From contig NZ_JAUCBM010000003.1 of the NCBI RefSeq assembly GCF_030362795.1, forward strand, positions 310,001 through 374,000: a stretch of 64,000 bases of DNA. The letters run 5' to 3'. A program made the translations under genes and the position numbers. Below are positions 51,890 to 64,000 of this stretch, in pieces. The stretch comes from Pseudochrobactrum kiredjianiae (GTDB lineage: Bacteria; Pseudomonadota; Alphaproteobacteria; Rhizobiales; Rhizobiaceae). Each line of letters starts with the position of its first letter. Within the stretch, counting starts at the first letter, position 1. Under the pieces are notes generated by a model. The model was not told the DNA's origin. It saw only the letters and a program-made list of their open reading frames with translations, and searched no databases.

Positions 51890-52318
51890 ATGGCTAAGAA
51901 AATTGCTGGCCAGCTGAAACTTCAGGTTTCCGCAGCCTCCGCAACCCCATCGCCGCCAATTGGTCCGGCTTTGGGTCAGCGCGGTATTAACATCATGGAA
52001 TTCTGTAAGGCATTTAATGCTGCTACACAGGAACTGGAAAAAGGTTCGCCTGTTCCAGTCGTGATCACATATTACCAGGACAAGTCCTTCACATTCGTGA
52101 TGAAGACACCTCCTGTAGCTTACTTCCTCAAGAAGGCTGCTAACCTGAAGTCCGGTTCGAAAGAGCCAGGCAAAGTTGTTGCCGGTACAATTTCACGTGA
52201 CAAAGTTCGTGAAATTGCTGAAGCGAAGATGAAAGATCTGAACGCGACAGATATCGAAGCAGCTATGCGTATGATTGAAGGCTCGGCCCGTTCGATGGGT
52301 CTGAAGGTGGAAGGCTGA
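51890..52318 (+). CDS. rplK: 50S ribosomal protein L11
   Basis: 142 aa, binds the GTPase-associated centre of 23S rRNA. Typical N-terminus with [24 protein letters not shown] and C-terminal RNA-binding domain ending [13 protein letters not shown]. It lies 174 bases after nusG; the gap contains GC-rich hairpins. It is 4 bases before rplA, so co-translated. Feedback by L1 is known for this operon in other bacteria. Confidence 0.98.
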   Translation: MAKKIAGQLKLQVSAASATPSPPIGPALGQRGINIMEFCKAFNAATQELEKGSPVPVVITYYQDKSFTFVMKTPPVAYFLKKAANLKSGSKEPGKVVAGTISRDKVREIAEAKMKDLNATDIEAAMRMIEGSARSMGLKVEG

Positions 52319-52322
52319 TACG

Positions 52323-53021
52323 ATGGCGAAAATTTCAAAACGTGTCGCTAAAATCCGTGAAGGCGTCGATGTTGACAAGCTTTACGATCTCGGTTCGGCT
52401 CTGAACCTGGTTAAAGAGCGTGCAGTTGCTAAATTCGATGAAACCATCGAAGTTGCGCTGAACCTCGGTGTTGACCCACGTCATGCTGACCAGATGGTTC
52501 GCGGCGTTGTTAACTTGCCAAACGGTACAGGCCGTACTGTTCGCGTTGCTGTATTTGCCCGTGGTGACAAAGCTGAAGAAGCTAAGAAAGCCGGTGCGGA
52601 TATCGTTGGTGCGGAAGATCTGTATGAAATCATCAATGGCGGCAACATCGATTTCGATCGTTGTATTGCTACCCCTGACATGATGCCACTCGTTGGTCGT
52701 CTTGGTAAGGTTCTCGGCCCACGCGGCATGATGCCAAACCCTAAAGTCGGTACTGTAACTGTTGATGTTGCTGGTGCTGTTAAGGCTTCCAAGGGCGGCG
52801 CTGTTGAATTCCGCGTTGAAAAAGCCGGTATTATCCATGCAGGTATTGGTAAGGCTTCTTTTGAAGTTAAGGCTCTGGAAGAAAACATCCGCGCATTCGC
52901 TGATGCAGTTCTGAAAGCTAAGCCAGCCGGTGCCAAGGGTGAATACCTGAAGCGCGTTGCTGTTTCTTCAACCATGGGCGTTGGCGTCAAGGTTGAACCT
53001 GCAAGCGTTAAAATCGTCTGA
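52323..53021 (+). CDS. rplA: 50S ribosomal protein L1
   Basis: 232 aa, forms the L1 stalk at the E-site. Signature [19 protein letters not shown] is present. L1 autoregulates the rplKA mRNA in other bacteria. Followed by a 375-base leader for rplJ. Confidence 0.98.
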   Translation: MAKISKRVAKIREGVDVDKLYDLGSALNLVKERAVAKFDETIEVALNLGVDPRHADQMVRGVVNLPNGTGRTVRVAVFARGDKAEEAKKAGADIVGAEDLYEIINGGNIDFDRCIATPDMMPLVGRLGKVLGPRGMMPNPKVGTVTVDVAGAVKASKGGAVEFRVEKAGIIHAGIGKASFEVKALEENIRAFADAVLKAKPAGAKGEYLKRVAVSSTMGVGVKVEPASVKIV

Positions 53022-53396
53022 TTTGCATTTACAGAATAAATCTGTAAAAGCCTGATTTGAAAGTCATGTGAGAAATCACATGACTGAAATCAAAGCAAGT
53101 TTCCGGGGCCTTTGGGCCCGGATCACCGGAAGTTAAATTCCGGTATCCTGTCCGAGATTGCAGGTGGCTCGCCTTAATTTTTCCGAGCCTGCATGAGACG
53201 TGGAATGACCTTATTTTTTACAGCTCTGCTGTTGTTTAGGGTTTGAACCGTAGTTGCCTTGACCGGAGCTGCCTGAGGGTGGCGATGGGGAAGGGGACAG
53301 GAACCTCGTATGTTGGATAGCACTTCTTACACGCTATCTGGCAAAGGCAACCCGGTAAGGATGCTCCTGTGCATTCTTGCCAACTGGAGAGAGACA
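53022..53396 (+). promoter_or_regulatory. L10 leader / rplJL intergenic region
   Basis: 375 bases without a gene. It contains stems GGGGCC / GGGCCC-like near 53105-53130, ACCGGAA / TTCCGGT (53130-53150) and GCAGG / CCTGC-like pairs (53160-53195). In other bacteria the L10-L12 complex binds such a leader to repress rplJL translation. A longer frame starting at 53310 (ATG) is not the real rplJ start. Confidence 0.6.
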
Positions 53397-53915
53397 GTGG
53401 AAAAAGCGGAAAAGCGCGAATTTGTCACTTGGCTGAACGGCACTTTCAAAGAGTCCGGCTCGGTCGTTGTGGCCCACTATAGCGGTCTCACAGTTGCACA
53501 GATGAGCGATCTTCGCGAAAAAATCCGTGCAGCAGGCGGCGCCGTTAAAGTCGCGAAGAACCGTCTTGCCAAAATCGCTCTTCAGGGCACGGAGTCCGAA
53601 GGCATTGCAAATCTGTTCACTGGACAGACTGTAATTGCTTACGCAGTTGATCCAATTGCGGCTCCGAAAGTAGCGGTAGAATTTGCTAAGACCAATGACA
53701 AGCTTGTCATTCTTGGTGGTTCTATGGGTGCGACAACTCTCGATGCTGAAGGCGTGAAAGCTCTTGCTTCCCTGCCATCGCTCGACGAACTGCGCGCCAA
53801 GCTGGTTGGTATGGTTCAGACACCAGCCACCCGTCTCGCTGTGCTTACAAGCGCGCCAGCAGGTCAAATTGCTCGCGTTATCGGCGCACATGCCCGGAAG
53901 AACGAAGCGGCGTAA
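53397..53915 (+). CDS. rplJ: 50S ribosomal protein L10
   Basis: 172 aa, anchors L7/L12 dimers to the ribosome. The start is a GTG (53397) with GGAGAGAG 3-11 bases upstream. The family N-terminus [15 protein letters not shown] begins there; an upstream ATG at 53310 would add 29 residues that do not belong. The C-terminal helix that binds L7/L12 is present. Its leader is a likely autoregulatory site. Confidence 0.97.
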   Translation: MEKAEKREFVTWLNGTFKESGSVVVAHYSGLTVAQMSDLREKIRAAGGAVKVAKNRLAKIALQGTESEGIANLFTGQTVIAYAVDPIAAPKVAVEFAKTNDKLVILGGSMGATTLDAEGVKALASLPSLDELRAKLVGMVQTPATRLAVLTSAPAGQIARVIGAHARKNEAA

Positions 53916-53966
53916 GGCCGTTCTCGCTGTTACAACAGTTCAAACCTTAATTTAAAGGAATATACC

Positions 53967-54338
53967 ATGGCTGATCTCGCAAAGATCGTTGAAGACCTGT
54001 CCGCTCTGACCGTTCTGGAAGCTGCAGAACTGTCCAAGCTTCTTGAAGAAAAGTGGGGCGTATCCGCTGCTGCTCCTGTAGCTGCTGCTGCCGCTGCTGG
54101 TGCTCCAGCTGCCGCTGCTGAAGAAAAGACTGAATTCGACGTTATCCTCGTTGAAGGCGGCGCAAACAAGATCAACGTGATCAAAGAAGTTCGCGCAATC
54201 ACCGGTCTGGGCCTCAAAGAAGCTAAAGACCTCGTTGAAGGTGCACCTAAAGCTGTTAAAGAAGCTGCATCTAAAGACGAAGCAGAAAAAATCAAAGCTC
54301 AGCTCGAAGCAGCTGGCGCTAAGGTTGAACTCAAGTAA
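53967..54338 (+). CDS. rplL: 50S ribosomal protein L7/L12
   Basis: 123 aa, stalk protein that recruits translation factors. N-terminal dimerisation domain, an Ala-rich hinge (about residues 36-52) and the C-terminal domain with [20 protein letters not shown]. 51 bases after rplJ, before a hairpin-rich gap ahead of rpoB. Confidence 0.98.
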   Translation: MADLAKIVEDLSALTVLEAAELSKLLEEKWGVSAAAPVAAAAAAGAPAAAAEEKTEFDVILVEGGANKINVIKEVRAITGLGLKEAKDLVEGAPKAVKEAASKDEAEKIKAQLEAAGAKVELK

Positions 54339-54350
54339 TTTGAGTTATTC

Positions 54351-54395
54351 GGCGGGCCTAACAGCCCGCCGTTTTCCGCTTGTGTGGCGGAAGAT
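54351..54395 (+). terminator. Partial terminator (attenuator) between rplL and rpoB
   Basis: GGCGGGC / GCCCGCC stem followed by GTTTTCC, then a second stem TTCCGC / GCGGAA followed by GATTTTT. A leaky terminator at this place, reducing RNA polymerase output relative to L7/L12, is known in other bacteria. Confidence 0.65.
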
Positions 54396-54502
54396 TTTTG
54401 TAAGCGCCTGATTTTAGGTGACAAACAAAAGCGGATAGCATAATGAACTTGGTATGTCTTACATGTTTTGTGACAGATTTTAAGTTCAAACGGTACAAAC
54501 CC

Positions 54503-54536
54503 TTTTCCTGACAGAAGAGCAGCTGTCAGGAAACGG
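54503..54536 (+). promoter_or_regulatory. Long hairpin in the rpoB leader
   Basis: TTTCCTGACAG / CTGTCAGGAAA, an 11-bp perfect stem with a loop of about 8 bases, about 100 bases before rpoB. In E. coli an RNase III site lies in the same interval. The role here is inferred. Confidence 0.5.
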
Positions 54537-54634
54537 GTTTTGACCCGTTCATAGGACCGTCGTAAGACGGCAAGCAACAGGCCTTGGTATTCCCATGGCT
54601 CAGAACGCCGTAAGGCACAGAACGAGGAGCGACG

Positions 54635-57600
54635 ATGGCTCAGACCCACTCTTTTAACGGTCGTAAGCGCGTACGCAAATTTTTCGGCAAGATTCCAGAA
54701 GTCGCCCAGATGCCGAACCTCATTGAGGTTCAGAAGGCATCCTATGACCAGTTCCTTATGGTCGATGAACCTAAGGGTGGACGTCCTGACGAAGGTTTGC
54801 AGGCTGTTTTTAAGTCGGTGTTTCCGATCTCGGATTTTTCCGGAGCATCTATGCTCGAATTCGTCAAGTACGAATTCGACGCGCCAAAGTTCGATGTGGA
54901 TGAGTGCCGCCAGCGTGATCTGACCTATTCAGCACCGCTGAAAGTGACGCTGCGTCTTATCGTTTTTGATCTTGACGAAGATACCGGCGCCAAGTCGATC
55001 AAAGACATTAAAGAACAAGATGTCTACATGGGTGATATGCCGCTCATGACTGATAACGGTACCTTTATTGTTAATGGTACGGAACGTGTAATCGTTTCGC
55101 AGATGCACCGTTCACCTGGTGTTTTCTTTGACCATGACAAAGGTAAGACGCATTCATCGGGCAAGCTTTTGTTCGCTGCGCGCGTTATTCCGTATCGCGG
55201 TTCATGGCTGGACATCGAATTCGACGCTAAAGATATTGTTTACGCGCGTATTGACCGTCGTCGTAAGCTGCCAACCACTTCGCTGCTTATGGCGTTGGGT
55301 ATGGATGGCGAAGAAATTCTTTCGACCTTCTATAACGCTGTCACCTATTCGCGTGACGGTGAAAATTGGCGTATCCCGTTCTCGGTAGAGCGCTTCAAGG
55401 GTATGAAGATCATCGGCGATATGCTCGATGCTGATACCGGTGAAGTTGTTGCCGAAAGCGGTCGTAAGCTGACTGCGCGCGCTGCTAAGCAGATCGCTGA
55501 GAAGGGCGTTAAAGCCATCCGTGCGACGAATGATGATCTGCTCGGTTCTTATCTGGCAGAGGATATTGTCAACTACGCAACCGGTGAGATTTATCTCGAA
55601 GCCGGTGATGAAATTGATGAAAAGACTCTGAAAGTTCTGCTCGAAACCGGTGGCAACGAGATCAATATTCTTGATATCGACCATGTGAATGTGGGTGCTT
55701 ACATCCGCAATACGCTGGCTGCTGACAAGAATCAGTCCCGTCAGGATGCGCTGTTCGACATCTATCGTGTGATGCGCCCGGGTGAGCCTCCGACAATGGA
55801 TTCCGCGGAAGCGATGTTCGAATCGCTGCTGTTTGATTCAGAGCGTTACGATCTGTCGGCCGTTGGTCGTGTTAAGATGAATATGCGTCTTGACCTCGAT
55901 GCGGAAGATACTGTCCGTGTTCTCCGCAAGGAAGACATTCTGGCTGTTATCAAGACACTCGTAGAACTGCGTGACGGCAAGGGCGAAATCGACGATATCG
56001 ATAACCTCGGTAACCGTCGTGTACGTTCTGTTGGCGAGCTGATGGAGAATCAGTACCGCGTTGGTTTGCTGCGCATGGAGCGCGCGATCAAAGAGCGTAT
56101 GTCTTCGATCGAAATCGATACAGTGATGCCGCAGGATCTGATTAACGCGAAGCCGGCTGCTGCCGCTGTGCGTGAATTCTTCGGTTCTTCGCAGTTGTCA
56201 CAGTTTATGGATCAGACCAATCCACTGTCTGAAATTACCCATAAGCGCCGTCTGTCGGCTCTCGGACCCGGCGGTCTGACCCGTGAACGCGCAGGCTTTG
56301 AAGTCCGCGACGTTCATCCGACCCATTACGGCCGTATCTGCCCGATTGAAACACCGGAAGGTCCGAATATCGGTCTGATCAACTCGCTGGCAACTTTTGC
56401 CCGCGTTAATAAATATGGTTTCATTGAAAGCCCGTACCGTAAAATTATCGACGGTAAGATTACCAATGAAGTCGTTTATCTTTCTGCAATGGAAGAAGCC
56501 AAGCATTACGTTGCTCAGGCCAATGCTGAAATCGGTGAAAATGGTGAGTTCGTTGAAGAATTCGTAATTTCCCGTCACTCCGGTGAAGTTCTGATGGCGC
56601 CGCGTGAAAACGTGGATCTGATGGACGTTTCGCCGAAGCAGCTGGTTTCTGTTGCTGCAGCGCTTATTCCGTTCCTGGAAAACGATGACGCCAACCGCGC
56701 TCTGATGGGCTCGAACATGCAGCGTCAGGCCGTGCCTCTGGTACGTGCCGAAGCGCCGTTTGTTGGTACCGGTATGGAGCCGATTGTTGCACGCGATTCC
56801 GGTGCGGCTATTGGTGCCCGTCGTGGTGGTATTATTGATCAGGTGGATGCGACCCGTATCGTTATCCGCGCAACCGAAGACCTCGATCCGTCGAAGTCCG
56901 GTGTTGATATCTACCGTCTGATGAAGTTCCAGCGTTCCAACCAGTCAACCTGCATTAACCAGCGTCCGCTTGTGCGCGTTGGCGACCGTGTGGGCAAGGG
57001 CGACATCATTGCTGATGGTCCGTCCACTGATCTCGGTGATCTGGCGCTTGGCCGTAACGTGCTCGTCGCGTTCATGCCTTGGAACGGTTACAACTACGAA
57101 GACTCCATCCTGCTGTCTGAAAAGATTGTTTCGGATGACGTGTTCACTTCGATCCATATCGAAGAATTCGAAGTTGCAGCGCGTGATACCAAGCTTGGAC
57201 CTGAGGAAATCACCCGTGATATTCCGAACGTTTCGGAAGAAGCACTGAAGAACCTCGACGAAGCCGGTATTGTTTACATCGGTGCGGAAGTTCATCCTGG
57301 CGATATTCTCGTTGGTAAAATTACACCAAAGGGTGAAAGCCCGATGACGCCGGAAGAGAAACTTCTGCGCGCTATCTTTGGTGAAAAGGCTTCTGACGTT
57401 CGTGATACCTCAATGCGTATGCCTCCGGGAACATACGGTACTGTTGTGGAAGTTCGCGTCTTCAACCGCCACGGCGTTGAAAAAGACGAACGCGCAATGG
57501 CGATTGAGCGTGAAGAAATCGAACGTCTGGCAAAAGACCGCGACGACGAACAGTCTATCCTTGACCGTAACACCTATGGTCGTCTGGCAGATATGCTGGA

Positions 57601-58771
57601 AGGTAAGATTACTGCTGCTGGTCCTAAGGGCTTCAAGAAGGGCGTTGCTGTTAACCGCGACATCCTGACTGAATATCCGCGTTCCCAGTGGTGGCAGTTT
57701 GCTGTCGAAGACGAAAAGAGCCAGGGCGAACTCGAAGCTCTGCGCAACCAGTACGACGCCTCTAAGAAGCTGCTTGAAACACGCTTCATGGATAAGGTCG
57801 AAAAGGTACAGCGCGGCGACGAAATGGCTCCGGGCGTCATGAAGATGGTTAAGGTCTTTGTTGCTGTTAAGCGCAAGATCCAGCCAGGTGACAAGATGGC
57901 CGGCCGTCACGGCAACAAGGGTGTGGTTTCCCGCATTCTGCCAGTAGAAGATATGCCGTTCCTTGAAGATGGTACCCATGCGGACATCGTGCTGAACCCT
58001 CTGGGTGTGCCGTCCCGTATGAACGTGGGCCAGATTCTTGAAACACATCTGGGCTGGGCATGTGCCGGCATGGGTAAGAAGATCGGGGAACTGATCGAGG
58101 TCTATAAAGAGACCGCTAATATCCAGCCGCTGCGTGACACTCTGGAGCATATCTATCCGGACAACGACCGTAACGAACCGGTTCGCTCTTATGATGACGA
58201 TTCCGTCCTCATGCTTGCAGATCAGGTGAAGCGCGGCGTGTCGATTGCAACACCAGTCTTTGACGGTGCTGTTGAAGCAGACATCAATGCGATGCTTGCT
58301 GATGCAGGTCTGGCAACTTCCGGTCAGTCGACGCTCTATGACGGACGTACAGGCGAACCTTTTGATCGTCAGGTGACAATGGGCTATATTTATATGCTCA
58401 AGCTGCACCACTTGGTTGATGATAAGATCCACGCCCGTTCGATCGGACCTTACTCGCTCGTCACACAGCAGCCGCTGGGTGGTAAAGCGCAGTTTGGTGG
58501 TCAGCGCTTCGGTGAAATGGAAGTCTGGGCGCTTGAAGCCTATGGTGCAGCTTATACGCTGCAGGAAATGCTCACCATCAAGTCTGATGACGTGGCAGGC
58601 CGTACCAAGGTTTATGAAGCGATTGTACGTGGTGACGATACATTCGAAGCGGGTATTCCTGAGAGCTTTAACGTTCTCGTCAAGGAAATGCGTTCGCTTG
58701 GTCTGAATGTTGAGCTGGACGATACACGCGACTTCGTAGCGCCGACAGAGCTGCCTGACGCAGCAGAGTAA
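54635..58771 (+). CDS. rpoB: RNA polymerase subunit beta
   Basis: 1378 aa, catalytic subunit of RNA polymerase, of normal alphaproteobacterial length. The rifampicin region reads [20 protein letters not shown] then [12 protein letters not shown], without any of the common resistance changes. Other core blocks: [32 protein letters not shown] and [11 protein letters not shown], and [27 protein letters not shown] ribosome site precedes the ATG. Transcribed with rplJL through a leaky attenuator, then rpoC. Confidence 0.99.
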   Translation: MAQTHSFNGRKRVRKFFGKIPEVAQMPNLIEVQKASYDQFLMVDEPKGGRPDEGLQAVFKSVFPISDFSGASMLEFVKYEFDAPKFDVDECRQRDLTYSAPLKVTLRLIVFDLDEDTGAKSIKDIKEQDVYMGDMPLMTDNGTFIVNGTERVIVSQMHRSPGVFFDHDKGKTHSSGKLLFAARVIPYRGSWLDIEFDAKDIVYARIDRRRKLPTTSLLMALGMDGEEILSTFYNAVTYSRDGENWRIPFSVERFKGMKIIGDMLDADTGEVVAESGRKLTARAAKQIAEKGVKAIRATNDDLLGSYLAEDIVNYATGEIYLEAGDEIDEKTLKVLLETGGNEINILDIDHVNVGAYIRNTLAADKNQSRQDALFDIYRVMRPGEPPTMDSAEAMFESLLFDSERYDLSAVGRVKMNMRLDLDAEDTVRVLRKEDILAVIKTLVELRDGKGEIDDIDNLGNRRVRSVGELMENQYRVGLLRMERAIKERMSSIEIDTVMPQDLINAKPAAAAVREFFGSSQLSQFMDQTNPLSEITHKRRLSALGPGGLTRERAGFEVRDVHPTHYGRICPIETPEGPNIGLINSLATFARVNKYGFIESPYRKIIDGKITNEVVYLSAMEEAKHYVAQANAEIGENGEFVEEFVISRHSGEVLMAPRENVDLMDVSPKQLVSVAAALIPFLENDDANRALMGSNMQRQAVPLVRAEAPFVGTGMEPIVARDSGAAIGARRGGIIDQVDATRIVIRATEDLDPSKSGVDIYRLMKFQRSNQSTCINQRPLVRVGDRVGKGDIIADGPSTDLGDLALGRNVLVAFMPWNGYNYEDSILLSEKIVSDDVFTSIHIEEFEVAARDTKLGPEEITRDIPNVSEEALKNLDEAGIVYIGAEVHPGDILVGKITPKGESPMTPEEKLLRAIFGEKASDVRDTSMRMPPGTYGTVVEVRVFNRHGVEKDERAMAIEREEIERLAKDRDDEQSILDRNTYGRLADMLEGKITAAGPKGFKKGVAVNRDILTEYPRSQWWQFAVEDEKSQGELEALRNQYDASKKLLETRFMDKVEKVQRGDEMAPGVMKMVKVFVAVKRKIQPGDKMAGRHGNKGVVSRILPVEDMPFLEDGTHADIVLNPLGVPSRMNVGQILETHLGWACAGMGKKIGELIEVYKETANIQPLRDTLEHIYPDNDRNEPVRSYDDDSVLMLADQVKRGVSIATPVFDGAVEADINAMLADAGLATSGQSTLYDGRTGEPFDRQVTMGYIYMLKLHHLVDDKIHARSIGPYSLVTQQPLGGKAQFGGQRFGEMEVWALEAYGAAYTLQEMLTIKSDDVAGRTKVYEAIVRGDDTFEAGIPESFNVLVKEMRSLGLNVELDDTRDFVAPTELPDAAE

Positions 58772-58957
58772 AAACAACAGGCGTGACGCGGTTTTCCGCG
58801 CCACGCCATTATTGCCATTATTTGGCAGTATGTTTTGAAATTATGACGGTTTCAGACCTCGCGTCTGGCTGTTGCGGTCAAAGGGCAACTGCCCGTCAGA
58901 GAGTGTCAAGGCGCCAAGGTTGCGTGCCGGATACAACTCTGCATATAGATTCAAACG

Positions 58958-59003
58958 CATGATGCTGTCGCGAAAGTGGGCCAACTTTTGCGAAGCATGA
59001 TGC
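58958..59003. repeat. Palindromic element directly upstream of rpoC
   Basis: GCATGATGCT (58958-58967) and AGCATGATGC (58994-59003), with the inner pair TCGCGAAAGT / ACTTTTGCGA, form a hairpin of about 20 bp. This is the shape of the rhizobial palindromic repeats seen elsewhere in the window (23277-23323). It ends 4 bases before the rpoC ribosome site AAGGAGA. Confidence 0.75.
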
Positions 59004-59018
59004 CCGAAGGAGAACGGC

Positions 59019-63221
<4,203 letters not shown>

Positions 63222-63241
63222 TCTGCTCCTTATAAGATAAA

Positions 63242-63272
63242 GAAAAGGCCACCTTCGGGTGGCCTTTTTTGT
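63242..63272 (+). terminator. Terminator after rpoC
   Basis: AAAAGGCCACC / GGTGGCCTTTT perfect 11-bp stem with TTCG loop, ending in TTTTTT. Confidence 0.95.
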
Positions 63273-63393
63273 TGGTCGGGCAGGGTGGTTTGAAGCTTGT
63301 TGCACCTGTGATGAATTTGCTGGTGCAAAAAAAAGCATTCTCAGCTCACACTGAAAATGCTCTTGGTATTTTTAAAATCAGACGAAGAGGGAA

Positions 63394-63708
63394 TTACGCC
63401 TCGTCTTCGTCCTCATCTTCTTCACTTGAACCATCAAATTCAATCATAGCAACCTGACCGGAGAGGGCGGTGTTATAACCGCTCAGATATGGCTCTTCTT
63501 CCGGCTGTTCAGTCAGTGTACCGATTTCAGAAATTTCGGCTTCAGCAAAACCTTCACTGGCAAGAATTTCCAAAGCTGCCTGAATGACATCTTCTTCCGG
63601 TTCTGACTTAAACAGAATGTGGACATTGACGGGATCGCTCTCGCCCTCTTTCCAGGCATCTGCAATAATGAGATAGACTTCATTCGAATCGGGATTAGTG
63701 TCTGACAC
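63394..63708 (-). CDS. Small acidic protein of unknown function
   Basis: 104 aa, strongly acidic. The body (residues 9-85) has a plausible alternating strand/helix fold: VYLIIADAWKEGE, VNVHILFKSEPEEDVIQAALEILASEGF. The last residues are an acidic tail, SSEEDEDEDEA. A GGAATACC-type ribosome site is weak. I do not recognise the family. It lies after rpoC on the opposite strand, with a shared terminator region, and is followed by a promoter-like site reading rightwards. Confidence 0.7.
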   Translation of the reverse strand: MSDTNPDSNEVYLIIADAWKEGESDPVNVHILFKSEPEEDVIQAALEILASEGFAEAEISEIGTLTEQPEEEPYLSGYNTALSGQVAMIEFDGSSEEDEDEDEA

Positions 63709-63937
63709 TGGGTATTCCTTAATTTCCGGTTAAAGCTGCCCTGTATCAGGGCCTGAAACGGCTGAATCAGACTGTCTGCATAAAAGATAATAAGTGAAAA
63801 AGACAGTCGGTAACGGATTCTGCCTAAGATTTATGTGGTTAGCATTACAAAACAGGCGAGAACAGACAAAAACACCCTGAAATACAGGGCTGAATCCGGT
63901 TTTGTCCGTCATAAATCAGAAAACTCGGCCAGTGGTC
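63709..63937. other. Intergenic region with no recognised gene
   Basis: About 230 bases upstream of the small acidic gene on its own strand. The frame at 63730-63912 has no family signs. A promoter for the acidic gene must lie here but is not assigned. Confidence 0.4.
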
Positions 63938-63966
63938 TTGACGAAACGTACCTTTAAGCGTATCAG
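63938..63966 (+). promoter_or_regulatory. Promoter-like site reading out of the window
   Basis: TTGACG (63938-63943) and TATCAG (63961-63966) with a 17-base spacer. In related genomes rpsL, rpsG, fusA and a tuf copy follow rpoC, so this may be the rpsL operon promoter. The gene itself is outside the window. Confidence 0.45.
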
Positions 63967-64000
63967 CACATCATCTGAGCCGATGTGAGGCTGGCTGTTC

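Noticed and set aside
53310-53396. Upstream ATG start for rplJ
   Set aside because: The added 29 residues have no L10 similarity; the GTG at 53397 has a strong ribosome site.
57410-58804. 464-codon minus-strand frame opposite rpoB
   Set aside because: Antisense shadow caused by codon bias in a highly expressed gene.

Overview
The window is ordinary chromosomal DNA from an alphaproteobacterium of the Hyphomicrobiales (Rhizobiales), most likely the Brucella/Ochrobactrum/Pseudochrobactrum group. The evidence is a fused trpE(G) gene behind a Trp-codon leader peptide, the long-form leuA, DUF3126 next to cysE, BTLCP and PAS_5 family proteins, an Omp25-like porin, rhizobial intergenic palindromes, and the order rlmB / tRNA-Tyr / tRNA-Gly / tuf / tRNA-Trp / secE / nusG / rplKAJL / rpoBC. 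GC content looks near 50 percent by eye. I see no prophage, insertion sequence, CRISPR array or rRNA gene. Species cannot be fixed from this sequence alone.

Layout. 1-5.5 kb (minus): a dipeptide operon read as dipeptidase, binding protein, two permeases and an ATPase cut by the window edge. 5.9-7.6 kb (minus): an outer-membrane barrel protein with a consensus CtrA box upstream, and radC. 7.8-12.4 kb: a pyridoxal-phosphate (vitamin B6) cluster: the PLP-binding protein YggS, a MocR/PdxR-type regulator, and a divergent BenE-like transporter plus pyridoxal kinase. 12.5-14.7 kb (minus): map, sfsA and two identical tRNA-Glu genes, each with its own promoter. 15-19.7 kb: an M15/DUF882 lipoprotein, a small lipoprotein, a class I aminotransferase and homoserine dehydrogenase. 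19.8-25.7 kb: an ABC-F ATPase behind a His-rich leader peptide and hairpins, glpX, recJ and glyoxalase I. 25.9-30.6 kb: a double cold-shock protein, DUF192, an alpha/beta hydrolase, cysE, DUF3126 and a COG0523 GTPase. 30.7-31.4 kb: remnants of a proline-utilisation locus (putR and putA fragments). 31.7-39.5 kb: a candidate small RNA, trpL and trpE(G), two divergent CDF metal transporters, and a Leu-rich leader peptide before leuA. 39.6-48.6 kb: assorted housekeeping and signalling genes (metallophosphoesterase, Nudix, gamma carbonic anhydrase, BTLCP protease, PilZ, PAS_5, rhomboid, CBS, rlmB). 48.7-63.3 kb: the translation/transcription core from tRNA-Tyr to rpoC. The window ends with a small acidic protein and a promoter-like site pointing out of it.

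The most interesting material is regulatory and intergenic: candidate attenuators (ABC-F, trp, leu), two orphan rho-independent terminators that imply small RNAs, CtrA-like boxes before envelope genes, palindromic repeats that double as terminators or sit against the rpoC ribosome binding site, and the decayed put locus. No large unknown multi-gene system was found. The B6 cluster with a BenE transporter and the ABC-F leader are the best candidates for new function.
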